From NCBI GenBank assembly GCA_022823725.1, contig JAJEHL010000011.1:1-64000 (forward strand): a DNA stretch of 64,000 nucleotides, written 5' to 3'. The notes under the pieces are model-generated. The model was not told the origin of the DNA, ran no database searches, and was given only the letters and a program-made list of their open reading frames with translations. The position numbers were made by a program, and so were the translations under genes. This DNA is from Candidatus Latescibacterota bacterium (GTDB lineage Bacteria > Latescibacterota > UBA2968). Shown here piece after piece: positions 35,123-44,163 of this stretch (position 1 is its first letter; each line of letters starts with the position of its first letter).

Positions 35123-35923
35123 TCAACCTGCAATCACCGCCCGCAGGTGGGCAACCGCCAGACGGATCACCTCAGTATCGTCGCACGCATTCAAATCCTT
35201 GCCTTCAAAGACCACCGAAACCGTGCCGTTGAAGTCCACATCCTTCAGAATCTGAATAATCCGCGGATAATCCAGCCACGCCTCCTCCCCCGTATCGATC
35301 TTGTAAAACTTAGCCCGGACATGGGCTATATATGGCGCTGTCTGTTCCATAAACGCGTAGATATCCACCTCCGGATCCGGCACCCCCTGATTCCGCGCGG
35401 GCGACCCGACCCACTGTCCGGTGTCCATAATAAGCGTAAAATTTTCTCGATCTGTCTGTTCCAGAATCCGCAGCACATCTTCTCCCGTAGAAGGATGGTT
35501 CTGTAGCCCCACAACAATCCCCTTCTCTGCGGCATAATCGGCTGCATCCTGAAAACACCGGATCTCCCGCCTCTGCGCTTCGGCATCTTTTAGCGGCTGC
35601 CCGCAAAACAACCGGATCATGGGCGCACCTATAAACGCCGCCGTATCCACATCTGATCTCGCCTGAGCCAGTTTCTCAGCCAGATCTGCATCGGATCCCA
35701 CAAAATGCCCACCCGAAGCCAGATACCCGATTGACAGCCCGTACCGAAGACACTGCATCTTCACCTCGAGCAAGTACGCCGGTTGCTTCGACCTGAATCC
35801 CCGCCCGCTGTGGAAATCTATCACATCCAGCTTCAATTGATACGCCAGTTGGATATAGCTCTCCACGCTCTCCAGACGCGGAGGATCATCCTTCCCGAAC
35901 ATCGAAGCGTACACACCTACTTT
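35123..35923 (-). CDS. sugar phosphate isomerase/epimerase family TIM barrel
   Basis: A 266-residue xylose-isomerase-like (AP_endonuc_2) barrel. Metal-binding residues are spread over IDFHSGRGF near 37, GLQNHPSTGEDVL near 150, LIMDTGQW near 175, HVRAKFY near 213 and VVFEGKD near 247. It probably isomerises or epimerises a keto-sugar. GGGGG lies 7 nt before the ATG at 35923. Same direction as, and 59 bp from, the second enolase-superfamily gene. Confidence 0.85.
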   Translation of the reverse strand, partial: KVGVYASMFGKDDPPRLESVESYIQLAYQLKLDVIDFHSGRGFRSKQPAYLLEVKMQCLRYGLSIGYLASGGHFVGSDADLAEKLAQARSDVDTAAFIGAPMIRLFCGQPLKDAEAQRREIRCFQDAADYAAEKGIVVGLQNHPSTGEDVLRILEQTDRENFTLIMDTGQWVGSPARNQGVPDPEVDIYAFMEQTAPYIAHVRAKFYKIDTGEEAWLDYPRIIQILKDVDFNGTVSVVFEGKDLNACDDTEVIRLAVAHLRAVIAG

Positions 35924-35982
35924 CATATCGTGACCCCCTGCTTCAAACATTCCACACCCGCTCGAACAAATTCATCCAATTA

Positions 35983-37083
35983 TCAATAATCCGACACCGC
36001 CCCATCCCGAAGCCTCGCATTCGGCCACTCGAATGGACGCGCTGGATTCTGCCCCACTTCGATAGCGCGCGCTTCATTGACCTCGACCCCCAGCCCGGGT
36101 CCCTCGGGCAACGACACATAGCCTTCGTCATCCATTTCCCAGGTCTTAATCGCCACATCTTCGGGAAGCACGCCCTCGTAACCCTCGTGAATCAAAAACA
36201 TCGGCACCGACGCAGCCATATGCAGGCTCGCCGTCAAACCCAGATGGGACATCGTGCAATGCGGTGCAATGGGAACAAAATGCGCTTCCGCGAGTGCAGC
36301 CACCTTTTTCATCTGGGTAATCCCCCCACCGTGACCGCAATCCGGCTGAAGCACATCGATCACCTGCGCCTCCAAAATCTCCCGCACCTCCCAGATCGTG
36401 CGATCTCGCTCACCCGTCGCAAGGGGCACCGGCACCATCTCGCGAACCTTCTTCATATTCTCTATATTCCCCGGCACCCACGCCTCTTCCAAAAACAGCA
36501 AATCATCGGACTTCAAATAACCCGCAAACTGCCTCACCAGAGGCGGTGGCAAACAGCTATGTGCATCGAACATCACAGCTCCGTCGTGCCCCACCTTCTC
36601 CCTCGCATCTTTAATCTTTTGAACGATTGCCTCAATCTCGGCAGGCGTACCCGCGAAATACTGGGCACCGCCCGGCCCCGTCTTAATCGCCTTTGGACTT
36701 GGATACATCCATATCTTATCCCGACACGGACCGCCCAACAGCCGATACACCGGAACGCCGTGCAGCTTGCCACAGATATCCCACAGCGCCATATCAATCG
36801 CGGAAATCGTATGAACCATCAAACCGCCGTTGCGGATATTGCGATGTGCGCGGAACATCCGCTGCCAGAGATGCTCCGTACGCGTGGGATTCTCTCCAAT
36901 AATCAGTTCGGAAAGCGACTCGGCAAGCGCGCAAGTCACCCTGGTATCCATATTATTGATCTCACCCCAGCCAGTAACCCCTGCATTCGTCTCGACCTTG
37001 ACATATCCCTTCACGCCAATCGGTATCGCAGTCAACCCCGTAACGCGAATACGCGATGCTCTGTCCTCGTGATCATTGCTCAT
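35983..37083 (-). CDS. enolase-superfamily sugar acid dehydratase, DgoD/ManD-like
   Basis: A 366-residue enzyme with D173 and H175 (FDAHSCLPPP), E199 (FLEEAW), E225 (TGERDR) and H275 (APHCTMSHLG), the pattern of galactonate or mannonate dehydratases. Such enzymes make 2-keto-3-deoxy sugar acids. Start at the ATG at 37083 with GGAGG 5 nt upstream. The gene is divergent from the unknown enzyme at 37241. Exact substrate unknown. Confidence 0.92.
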   Translation of the reverse strand: MSNDHEDRASRIRVTGLTAIPIGVKGYVKVETNAGVTGWGEINNMDTRVTCALAESLSELIIGENPTRTEHLWQRMFRAHRNIRNGGLMVHTISAIDMALWDICGKLHGVPVYRLLGGPCRDKIWMYPSPKAIKTGPGGAQYFAGTPAEIEAIVQKIKDAREKVGHDGAVMFDAHSCLPPPLVRQFAGYLKSDDLLFLEEAWVPGNIENMKKVREMVPVPLATGERDRTIWEVREILEAQVIDVLQPDCGHGGGITQMKKVAALAEAHFVPIAPHCTMSHLGLTASLHMAASVPMFLIHEGYEGVLPEDVAIKTWEMDDEGYVSLPEGPGLGVEVNEARAIEVGQNPARPFEWPNARLRDGAVSDY

Positions 37084-37240
37084 ACAGTCCTCCGCAAATA
37101 GAAGTGTGACACGCATACTGCTCGAACAGCTTAACCAAACAGAGTGTAATTTAGCGTTTGAAAAAAAATATGGTATCTTTATTTTATTATCCCAACGACA
37201 CATGACCAGAAAGCATCAAACTTTCCCGAGAAACCGTAAA

Positions 37241-39121
37241 ATGACCTGTGCAACACTCGCTGCAAAAACGCGCCAACAACCCCCCGACTGGGCTGTGCGC
37301 CAGCGCCAACTAATAGCGGTAATGGACCGCGCAGCCCACCCCTTTGTCGAACACAGCACCCGTCCGGACGGCACTCTAATCCAGCGCACGGTGTGGACGA
37401 GCATGGACGGCACAGACAACGGCTATGAGGCCTTCCTCTCCTTCCCCCTCTTCTACCTGATAGGCGGCGGCGAGCACATCCATCGGATCGCCCGCAAAGA
37501 ATGGGACGCCATCACATGGCAATACGCCAACTACGGCACGGTAGAGCGAGAATTCGTCACGGGCTTCGACTGGTTCCACCACTCCGAGAGCTATACCTAC
37601 ATCTACTATCTGGCCATGGCCGATCCCGAGAACCACATCGACCGCACCCGCGCCCTGCGCTACGCCGCCATGTACACTGGCGAAGATCCGCTGGCACCCA
37701 ACTGGGATGCCCAGCACTCCCTGATCCGCTCGCCCCTCAACGGCAGCAAAGGACCGCGCTTTGTAACCACCCAGACCGATTGGGACTACCACCGCCCCAT
37801 TCTTTCCGGGTACCTGGCTCCGTATGAAGATATAGAAGGCGCTGACAGTTCTGACCCGCTCTTCAAGGTCGATTGGACCGACGACCGGGTCTTCGCCCGG
37901 GTACTCGACCAGATCAATCAGCGCATGACCCGCGGCGACGTACCCCTCAACCTGAGCGCCACCAGCCTGGTGACCAACGCGTACCTCTACACGGGCGAAG
38001 ACAAGTACCGGCAGTGGGTACTGGATTATCTGCAAGCCTGGGAAACGCGCTGTACCGAAAATAATGGCATCATGCCCGACAATATCGGTCCCAACGGCAT
38101 CATCGGCGAATTGATGGGCGGCAAGTGGTGGGGCGGGTACTACGGCTGGCGCTGGCCGCACGGAGCGCGTAATATTGTCGAGCCAGCCCTCGTAGCCGGC
38201 AGTTGCGCCCTGCTCATGACCGGCGACATGTCGCATCTGGACCTGGCCCGCTCACAGCTCGATATGCTCTGGGAAAACCGGCGTGAGGAAAACGGTCAGA
38301 TCCATGTACCGGCACGACACGGAGATCAGGGCTGGTTCGACTTCCGCCCGCCCGATCCCCATTTTTACATCCACCTGTATTACTTGAGCCAGAGCACCGA
38401 GGATCTTGCCCGCCTCGACGAGATCTTCCCGGGGCGCGAGGGCTTTGCGGGCCTGCCACCCGATTGGGGCGCTGCCAAAGCCGGTATCTGCCCCCCAAAA
38501 GCCTGGTTCGCCTTTACCGAAGGCAAAAATCCCGACTATCTCGATCAGGTATTCGACTCGACCTATTCCAGCATCTGCCATAGCCTGGAGCGTCTGGAAA
38601 ACGATGACAGCGCCCCGGAGACGCGCGAGTGCTACCACTTCCAGAAACTCAATCCAGTGCTACCCGAAGCCCTCATTCAAATGGCCATGGGCACGCCAGC
38701 GGCCATGTACAACGGCGGCATGCTGCAGGCCCACCTGCGCTATTTCGACCCGCAACGCCACCGCCCGGGGCTACCCGAACACGTCGCGGCTCTGGTTGAC
38801 CGGGTCAGCGCCGATCAGGTCAGCGTATCGCTGGTAAATACCGATCCGGTGGAGGGCCGAACCGTACTGCTCCAGGCCGGTTCCTTTGGCGAACACTGCT
38901 TTACCCGAGCACGTCTCGAAACCCGTGAGAGCGATGACCAATCCGTCGAGGTGAACGGCAAATATCTTCGGATACATCTGGGTCCAGGTGCTCAGGCGCG
39001 CCTGCACCTCGGAATGCAGCGCTTTGCCTTCCAGCCCTCCTATGACCTCCCACCTTTTAGTGATCTTCGCCTCACGGAGCAATCACATGGGGCCGACTGC
39101 CAACCGACGGGGCACCCATAA
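37241..39121 (+). CDS. unknown (alpha/alpha)6-barrel-like enzyme
   Basis: A 626-residue protein I do not recognise by name. No signal peptide. Repeated helix-rich segments with aromatic and acidic motifs (GFDWFHHSESYTYIYYLAM near 110; NGGMLQAHLRYF near 500) suggest an alpha/alpha toroid, as in several glycoside hydrolase and lyase families, followed by a small C-terminal beta domain (about 530-626). A GAGAAACC site precedes the ATG at 37241; an ATG at 37202 is possible but lacks one. The gene looks richer in G+C at third positions than its neighbours, giving long antisense frames. Its last 50 bp overlap the convergent PhyH gene. Confidence 0.75.
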   Translation: MTCATLAAKTRQQPPDWAVRQRQLIAVMDRAAHPFVEHSTRPDGTLIQRTVWTSMDGTDNGYEAFLSFPLFYLIGGGEHIHRIARKEWDAITWQYANYGTVEREFVTGFDWFHHSESYTYIYYLAMADPENHIDRTRALRYAAMYTGEDPLAPNWDAQHSLIRSPLNGSKGPRFVTTQTDWDYHRPILSGYLAPYEDIEGADSSDPLFKVDWTDDRVFARVLDQINQRMTRGDVPLNLSATSLVTNAYLYTGEDKYRQWVLDYLQAWETRCTENNGIMPDNIGPNGIIGELMGGKWWGGYYGWRWPHGARNIVEPALVAGSCALLMTGDMSHLDLARSQLDMLWENRREENGQIHVPARHGDQGWFDFRPPDPHFYIHLYYLSQSTEDLARLDEIFPGREGFAGLPPDWGAAKAGICPPKAWFAFTEGKNPDYLDQVFDSTYSSICHSLERLENDDSAPETRECYHFQKLNPVLPEALIQMAMGTPAAMYNGGMLQAHLRYFDPQRHRPGLPEHVAALVDRVSADQVSVSLVNTDPVEGRTVLLQAGSFGEHCFTRARLETRESDDQSVEVNGKYLRIHLGPGAQARLHLGMQRFAFQPSYDLPPFSDLRLTEQSHGADCQPTGHP

Positions 39122-39836
39122 TCCGTCTTTGCCGTGGCGTAGGATCGAAATAGTTCGCCGGGTCGTAGGACGCCTGATGGTTGGCCATGTGTCCCGGATT
39201 GAATTTGTAGAGAAAGGCACGCCGTTCGTGGGTACCGCGCCAACCCTTAGTTCCGTGGGTCAAAGCCTCGGTAAAAATGACCGCATCGCCTGCATCCACC
39301 TCGGGCTGTACCACATAGGGCGGCATCCTCTTCAGCGTGCGCACATCCTCTGGCAGATTCTGAGGAAAATAGCCCTTATGACTCCCTGGAATACACACAA
39401 ACCCACCATCACCTGCCCCGGCTGGAGCCAGCATAAAGGTCACCACAGTTAGACCCGTCCGAATCTGCCCATCCAGATAGTGGAAGTATCGATGCGTCCC
39501 CAGTTCCGGCAAACCGTGCAGATTCCCGCTATCGCTGCCAGCGTTCATAAACATGGCATAATCGTGGTCAATGCGGAACTTAGGACCGAGAAACTCCGCC
39601 AGAACCGGCACAATTCTCGGATGATCGATCAACCGCTGGCAAGCTGGATCCCACCGGGAAACATAGCGGACATTGCGAATGCCGCGGCGCTCCTTGGAAT
39701 CATTGCCATCCGAATAATCCCTGGGATACACCCGATCCGAGACCTCGTTCAGTTCATCCACCTCCTGCTGCGTCAGCACGCCGCGGAGCACCAGATAGCC
39801 CTGCAAATCAAACAAGTATCTCTCTTCGTCAGTCAT
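39072..39836 (-). CDS. phytanoyl-CoA dioxygenase family protein (1)
   Basis: A 254-residue Fe(II)/2-oxoglutarate oxygenase of the PhyH family, by its overall pattern: VTFMLAPAGAGDGGFVCIPGSHKG near 132-154 and a distal His194 (ALTHGTKG) with R205. The proximal triad is atypical: H107 is followed by GLPE rather than the usual HxD, so its acidic ligand is uncertain. Members hydroxylate diverse small molecules. It sits 10 bp after a uronate-dehydrogenase-like gene in the same direction. GAGGG precedes the ATG at 39836. Confidence 0.85.
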   Translation of the reverse strand: MTDEERYLFDLQGYLVLRGVLTQQEVDELNEVSDRVYPRDYSDGNDSKERRGIRNVRYVSRWDPACQRLIDHPRIVPVLAEFLGPKFRIDHDYAMFMNAGSDSGNLHGLPELGTHRYFHYLDGQIRTGLTVVTFMLAPAGAGDGGFVCIPGSHKGYFPQNLPEDVRTLKRMPPYVVQPEVDAGDAVIFTEALTHGTKGWRGTHERRAFLYKFNPGHMANHQASYDPANYFDPTPRQRRIMGAPSVGSRPHVIAP

Positions 39837-39846
39837 AAAATTTCCC

Positions 39847-40608
39847 TCATTTATACTTCGCCCGATGCTCCGGCAAAGAACCATCGTCCTCCGGCTCGAA
39901 CCCTATCAACTCCCGCGCATTGGACAAATCCCACTTCTCCTCACCACCCCGAGACACCCCGTAGAAAATCTCAAACTTCAAATCCTCTGCCTCAATACAC
40001 TGCCAGGTCATCTGAGCGATATCCCGGGGACTGAACCAGCGGGACTGCCCCGGCTCATAATCCCGCCCCGGTTCATCCAGCCCATTGAAATTGGCAATCC
40101 GCAAACAGAACACCCGGATCCCGTACTGATCGGCGTAAAACCGCCCCAGAGCCTCTCCAAACGCCTTGCCAGCCCCGTAAATCCCATCCGGACGCACGGG
40201 TTTGTCCGGCTCCGAACGAATGCCCTCCTTCTCATTCATTCCGGTCACATGATTCGTACTCGCATAGACCACCGTCGGCACCCGATTAATCCGCGCGGCC
40301 TCGTAGATATTGTACGTCCCCTTCATATCCACATCAAACGTCACCTGCGCCCTCTGTGCATTCGGCATCCCCTGCCAGGTCCTGAAAAGAGCCAGATGGG
40401 CAATCGCGTCCACCCCGGCAGCGGCCTCCACCATAGCCTCAAAATTGGAAATATCCGAAACCACCACCTCGTCCTTCTCGTTCAGATCGTCTGGAATCTG
40501 AGAGTGAAACATCAACCGAAAATCGTATCGGTTTCTCAGATGCTTTCGCAGCGCCGTCCCAATCTTGCCCGCTGCCCCCGTAATCAACAACTTCTTGCGT
40601 TCCGCCAT
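39847..40608 (-). CDS. NAD-dependent epimerase/dehydratase, uronate dehydrogenase-like
   Basis: A 253-residue extended SDR. Rossmann TGAAGKIGTALR near 10-21, YASTNHVTG near 113 and catalytic YGAGK near 145. Length and the C-terminal region match hexuronate dehydrogenases, which oxidise uronates to aldarates, but other epimerases are possible. The start at 40608 has AGAAGGA upstream; the frame runs to 40860 through the promoter region of the divergent esterase. Neighbouring dehydratases make a uronate pathway attractive. Confidence 0.85.
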   Translation of the reverse strand: MAERKKLLITGAAGKIGTALRKHLRNRYDFRLMFHSQIPDDLNEKDEVVVSDISNFEAMVEAAAGVDAIAHLALFRTWQGMPNAQRAQVTFDVDMKGTYNIYEAARINRVPTVVYASTNHVTGMNEKEGIRSEPDKPVRPDGIYGAGKAFGEALGRFYADQYGIRVFCLRIANFNGLDEPGRDYEPGQSRWFSPRDIAQMTWQCIEAEDLKFEIFYGVSRGGEEKWDLSNARELIGFEPEDDGSLPEHRAKYK

Positions 40609-40784
40609 ATCGGATAATCCTTCTCTGATTAGTGAAAAAATAGTATCGCCCTCATCTCCTAAAGTCGTGAACCCAAAAAAATAAATCAAGCAGAAATCAA
40701 ATCGGAAGCGACATTTTTTTATTGCCTCCGGGTTTACATCAGATTTTCTTGTTTCCGGACCTTCTTTCCCGAAAGGTAAACACC

Positions 40785-42776
40785 GTGAACACATACAGAC
40801 ATCCCGATCACGCAAAAGTACAGGCTCAATACATAGCCTACCTGAGGAAAAAACTGGCACAACTCCCCGAAAAACGGATCAGCGACGCCTTCCCCCGCAC
40901 CCGGGAAGAATGGGAGACCCACACCGCCAAACTGCGCCCCATCCTCCGCACAATCTTCGACTTTCCCGAAACCAGCGGACCCCTCTGCCCCCGCACAGTC
41001 GGGAAAATCGAAAGAGACGACTTCACCATCGAAAAAGTCATCTACGACGCCGAACCGGGATCATCTATACCCGCCCATCTCTTCCTGCCAAAAGACGTGA
41101 CCTTTCCGGTGCCGGCCCTCATCTTCCCCAGCGGTCACGGCGGAAGCAAAAGCGCATTCTACAACCACTACGCGGGTCAGATATACGCCAAAGCAGGAAT
41201 CATCTGTCTAATCCCCGACCCGGTGGGCGAAGAAGAACGGGACGAAGAAAACCGCCCGGGAATACGCGGCCACCGTCTGGATTTCAGAATCGACCGATGC
41301 TTTGAAGTGGGCTGCTCCGTCATCGGCAAAATGACCTACGACATCATCCGAGGCATCGACTACCTCTGTACCCGTCCCGAAGTAGATACCGATCGAATCG
41401 GCTGTGTGGGCCACTCACTCGGCTGCACCATCACCATGAACGTCCTCTGCACGGACAACCGCCTGGCCCTCAGCCTACCCGCCTCCTGGGTAACCCATTT
41501 CGACTACATCGTAGGCGACCTGAGCTGCGAATGGCGTCCCTATCGCCTCAAGCACTATGTCGATATGCCGGAACAAATCGCGATGGGCGCCCCTCAATGT
41601 GCCACACTCATCCTCGCCGGAGAATGGGACTATCCTCCCCATGCGTATCGTGGACTACTGGAAACCTGCCGACAAGTGCGACGGGTCTATGACATTTGCG
41701 GGATTCCGGACCGGTTCGACATCCACATCACCCCAAAAGGCGGCCACCGGCCCTACTTCCTCAACAAACCCGCCTTCGCCTGGGTGGAAAAGCACCTGGG
41801 CATGCCGAAATTCGACGCAGAAGCAGTAAAACAACTACCAGAAGTCTATCTGGGAGACTGGACAGACGCCCACGGAATCGACATCGAATCGGGCTATAAA
41901 AGCCACAAACACTACGCCGGAACCGCGGTCGTCGATCTCAATGTAATACCAGTACCGACCGGCGAACTCGCCTGCTTGCCACCGAAAGGATATGAAGCAC
42001 CGGAATTTGCCATGCGGGGATGGGTGGCATCCATCTTGAAAGGATTACCCCCCGAACTGGACATACCCCAGGAACTAAAATACTGGAAACGCGAGCGAAT
42101 AGCTCTGCGGAAAACAGTAGCAAAAGTCCTCGCAATACCCGAAAACAGACCGCGCATCTCACCCGAAACCATCCGAACATTTGAGGAAAATGAATTTACT
42201 GGAGAAGAAATTCGCTACGGCGCCCTCAATCTCTCATCCTTTTTATTCACTCCGAAAGGTACATCAGAAAATACAGCCCTCTATCTCCACCAGAGCCGCA
42301 CCAAACAGGGCGCCCTGCAAACGGACGAAGTGCGGCACCTGATAGCTTCTGGCACAACTATCCTAACACTGGATTGTGTCGGCATGGACGACAGCGGGAT
42401 GCTGCTGGGAGAACCTTCGACAACGGCCAACGTACAGCACGTCATCGAAGCATTGGACCTCCTGAGACAGCGGGGGATTCATCAAGCGGCCTGCTATGGA
42501 TACGTCGATGACATCGCCCTGTACGCGGCGATCCTGGACAACCGAATATCCGAAATCATCCTCGGCTCCAGAGGGGGAATTGAGCCGCACCACAAACAGC
42601 GCTATCGGCAGGAAGGCGTCGTACCCTACATCGCCCGACATATCGGACGACCGGGACTCCTCTCACTGCTTGCCCCCCGGCCACTCACCATAAAAATAGA
42701 AGAAAGGGAATTGGATCAGGTTCAAAAAGTCTATCGTCTGTACGGCGCAGAAAACAGGCTCCGAATTGTGAAATGA
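40785..42776 (+). CDS. alpha/beta hydrolase (acetyl xylan esterase-like), two-domain
   Basis: A 663-residue protein. The first half is a complete alpha/beta hydrolase: oxyanion region FPSGHGGSKSAFYNHYA, nucleophile in GCVGHSLGC near 218, acid and His in GEWDYPPHAYR and HITPKGGHRPYF. The second half (about 440-663) resembles a second, degenerate hydrolase domain without a GxSxG. This plan matches esterases that act on acylated plant or algal glycans. I choose the GTG at 40785 because AAAGG lies 8 nt upstream; a TTG at 40722 is the alternative. No signal peptide is obvious. Confidence 0.83.
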   Translation: MNTYRHPDHAKVQAQYIAYLRKKLAQLPEKRISDAFPRTREEWETHTAKLRPILRTIFDFPETSGPLCPRTVGKIERDDFTIEKVIYDAEPGSSIPAHLFLPKDVTFPVPALIFPSGHGGSKSAFYNHYAGQIYAKAGIICLIPDPVGEEERDEENRPGIRGHRLDFRIDRCFEVGCSVIGKMTYDIIRGIDYLCTRPEVDTDRIGCVGHSLGCTITMNVLCTDNRLALSLPASWVTHFDYIVGDLSCEWRPYRLKHYVDMPEQIAMGAPQCATLILAGEWDYPPHAYRGLLETCRQVRRVYDICGIPDRFDIHITPKGGHRPYFLNKPAFAWVEKHLGMPKFDAEAVKQLPEVYLGDWTDAHGIDIESGYKSHKHYAGTAVVDLNVIPVPTGELACLPPKGYEAPEFAMRGWVASILKGLPPELDIPQELKYWKRERIALRKTVAKVLAIPENRPRISPETIRTFEENEFTGEEIRYGALNLSSFLFTPKGTSENTALYLHQSRTKQGALQTDEVRHLIASGTTILTLDCVGMDDSGMLLGEPSTTANVQHVIEALDLLRQRGIHQAACYGYVDDIALYAAILDNRISEIILGSRGGIEPHHKQRYRQEGVVPYIARHIGRPGLLSLLAPRPLTIKIEERELDQVQKVYRLYGAENRLRIVK

Positions 42777-42792
42777 GAACGCACGCCCTCTA

Positions 42793-42993
42793 CTACGCGG
42801 AAAAATTGGCCCAATTTTCTTCAACACGCGAAGTATCCGTTCTGCCACAGAAAACAAACAACCGATACTTACTCGCGGTCGTCTCACCTTGTGCCAGCAT
42901 CCAGGGACCAGCAATACAGCGGCTGGGCACAATGCCGAGTTGCCCGTCAACGCGCCAGGGATTGGGGTATTCGGGATTAGTGGGATGATCCAT
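42793..42993 (-). pseudogene. 3-prime remnant of a PmoA/DUF6807-like gene
   Basis: A 66-codon open fragment that reads like the C-terminal end of a larger protein (DHPTNPEYPNPWRVDG, then GPWMLAQGE, then YRLFVFCG, ending WANFSA). The HP-NP, W, P and YRL/V pattern recalls DUF6807/PmoA-like proteins, from memory. A stop codon lies immediately upstream in frame, no ribosome site is present and the rest of the gene is missing, so I call it a truncated remnant, left between the esterase and Nudix genes. Confidence 0.5.
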
Positions 42994-43017
42994 TCAGATA
43001 TTGGAAAACGCAAACTT

Positions 43018-43599
43018 CTATAGTCTTTCGGGCAAATCAACACCCGCAAACCCCGCCATTTGCGCGACCATGCGATAAGTCAGCCCCCACAGAACGGGGC
43101 GATTGGCACCGAGCAAATCAATAGCTGGCATATCGCGCCAACCTTCGAGATCGACCCGCTGCCATCGTGCGGAATCGGCGAAATGTGCAAAAGGCGTCCA
43201 GAAAACGTCGCGCACCTCGTCGTTAGGTACAACCTCAACGCCTTCAGAAATCGCATAAACAAAACAGGAAACCTGGATGGGCAACGTCGCACCCGTGACA
43301 TCGTCCAGACGACCGAGATATTGCGCGTTGCTCAGATCGAGACCGAGTTCCTCGCGGGTCTCGCGCTCAGCCGTGTATTTGAGATCTGGATCATCGGGTT
43401 CGGCTGTGCCTCCGGGAAAGGCGATATGCCCCGACCAGGGGTCTTTAGGGTGTGCGGCACGCTCGATAAAGAGAAGATAGAGATCATCTCGTCTCGGATG
43501 AAAAACCGCAGCCACGGCCGCCTGCGTTCTATCCGTTTCCAAACAAATACTGGGATGATACGTAGATAGGGATGTCGCAATCTTTTGAAAAGTATTCAT
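43018..43599 (-). CDS. Nudix hydrolase, CoA-pyrophosphatase-like
   Basis: A 193-residue Nudix protein with HIAFPGGTAEPDD and TAERETREELGL forming the Nudix helix near 58-86. The NudL-like pattern, with LFIERAAHPKDPWSGH before the Nudix box, suggests cleavage of CoA or nucleotide diphosphate derivatives. It is 13 bp downstream of pyrE in the same direction. Confidence 0.88.
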   Translation of the reverse strand: MNTFQKIATSLSTYHPSICLETDRTQAAVAAVFHPRRDDLYLLFIERAAHPKDPWSGHIAFPGGTAEPDDPDLKYTAERETREELGLDLSNAQYLGRLDDVTGATLPIQVSCFVYAISEGVEVVPNDEVRDVFWTPFAHFADSARWQRVDLEGWRDMPAIDLLGANRPVLWGLTYRMVAQMAGFAGVDLPERL

Positions 43600-43612
43600 A
43601 AGTTCCGCACCG

Positions 43613-44128
43613 TCACGTCAGCTCACTCATCCGAAACAGCGCGCGGAGTTCAATACCCTCTTCAGCGAGATTCTCAGCGCCACCGGACTCGCGGTCAATC
43701 ACACATATCGCCTGTGAAACGCATGCGCCCAGGTTGCGAAGGTCCCGAGTGGAAAGAACAACCTGCCCGCCAGAAGTGACCACATCTTCGACGACCAGCA
43801 AATTCTTACCAGATATATCAACCCCTTCGGCGAGTTTGCAAGTCCCATAAGTCTTGGCCTCTTTTCGCACAAAACACGTGGGCAGCCCGGACAACTGAGA
43901 AAGCATCGTCGCAAGTGGCACCCCACCGAGTTCGAGACCTGCGAGAACATCTGTATCCTCGGGAATCAAAGGCTGGAGATGCGCGGCGAGTTCGCAGAGA
44001 AGTTCGGGACGGGTTTCAAACTGATACTTGTCGAAATACTCTGTCGCAATTGCGCCAGAGCGCAACGTAAATTGCCCGGTCAAATGAGAAGTCTGATAAA
44101 TGCGATGAGCGAGTTCAGATCGGGTCAT
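43613..44128 (-). CDS. pyrE: orotate phosphoribosyltransferase
   Basis: A 171-residue PyrE that joins orotate to PRPP in pyrimidine synthesis. PRPP-binding loop VVEDVVTSGGQV near 112-123, LRSGAIATEYFDKYQF near 22 and CFVRKEAKTYGTCK near 85. GGAGGG lies 6 nt before the ATG at 44128. It follows the binding lipoprotein gene at 44164 by only 35 bp of upstream sequence. Confidence 0.94.
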   Translation of the reverse strand: MTRSELAHRIYQTSHLTGQFTLRSGAIATEYFDKYQFETRPELLCELAAHLQPLIPEDTDVLAGLELGGVPLATMLSQLSGLPTCFVRKEAKTYGTCKLAEGVDISGKNLLVVEDVVTSGGQVVLSTRDLRNLGACVSQAICVIDRESGGAENLAEEGIELRALFRMSELT

Positions 44129-44163
44129 CGTGGTCCCTCCAGTATTCATTCAAAATTAAAATA

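Noticed and set aside
37376-38236. A 286-codon minus-strand open frame
   Set aside because: It lies wholly antisense to the 626-residue gene, has no ribosome site or recognisable product, and is explained by the high third-position GC of that gene.
42773-42988. A 71-codon plus-strand open frame after the esterase gene
   Set aside because: No ribosome site; the minus strand of the same stretch reads as a recognisable gene remnant.
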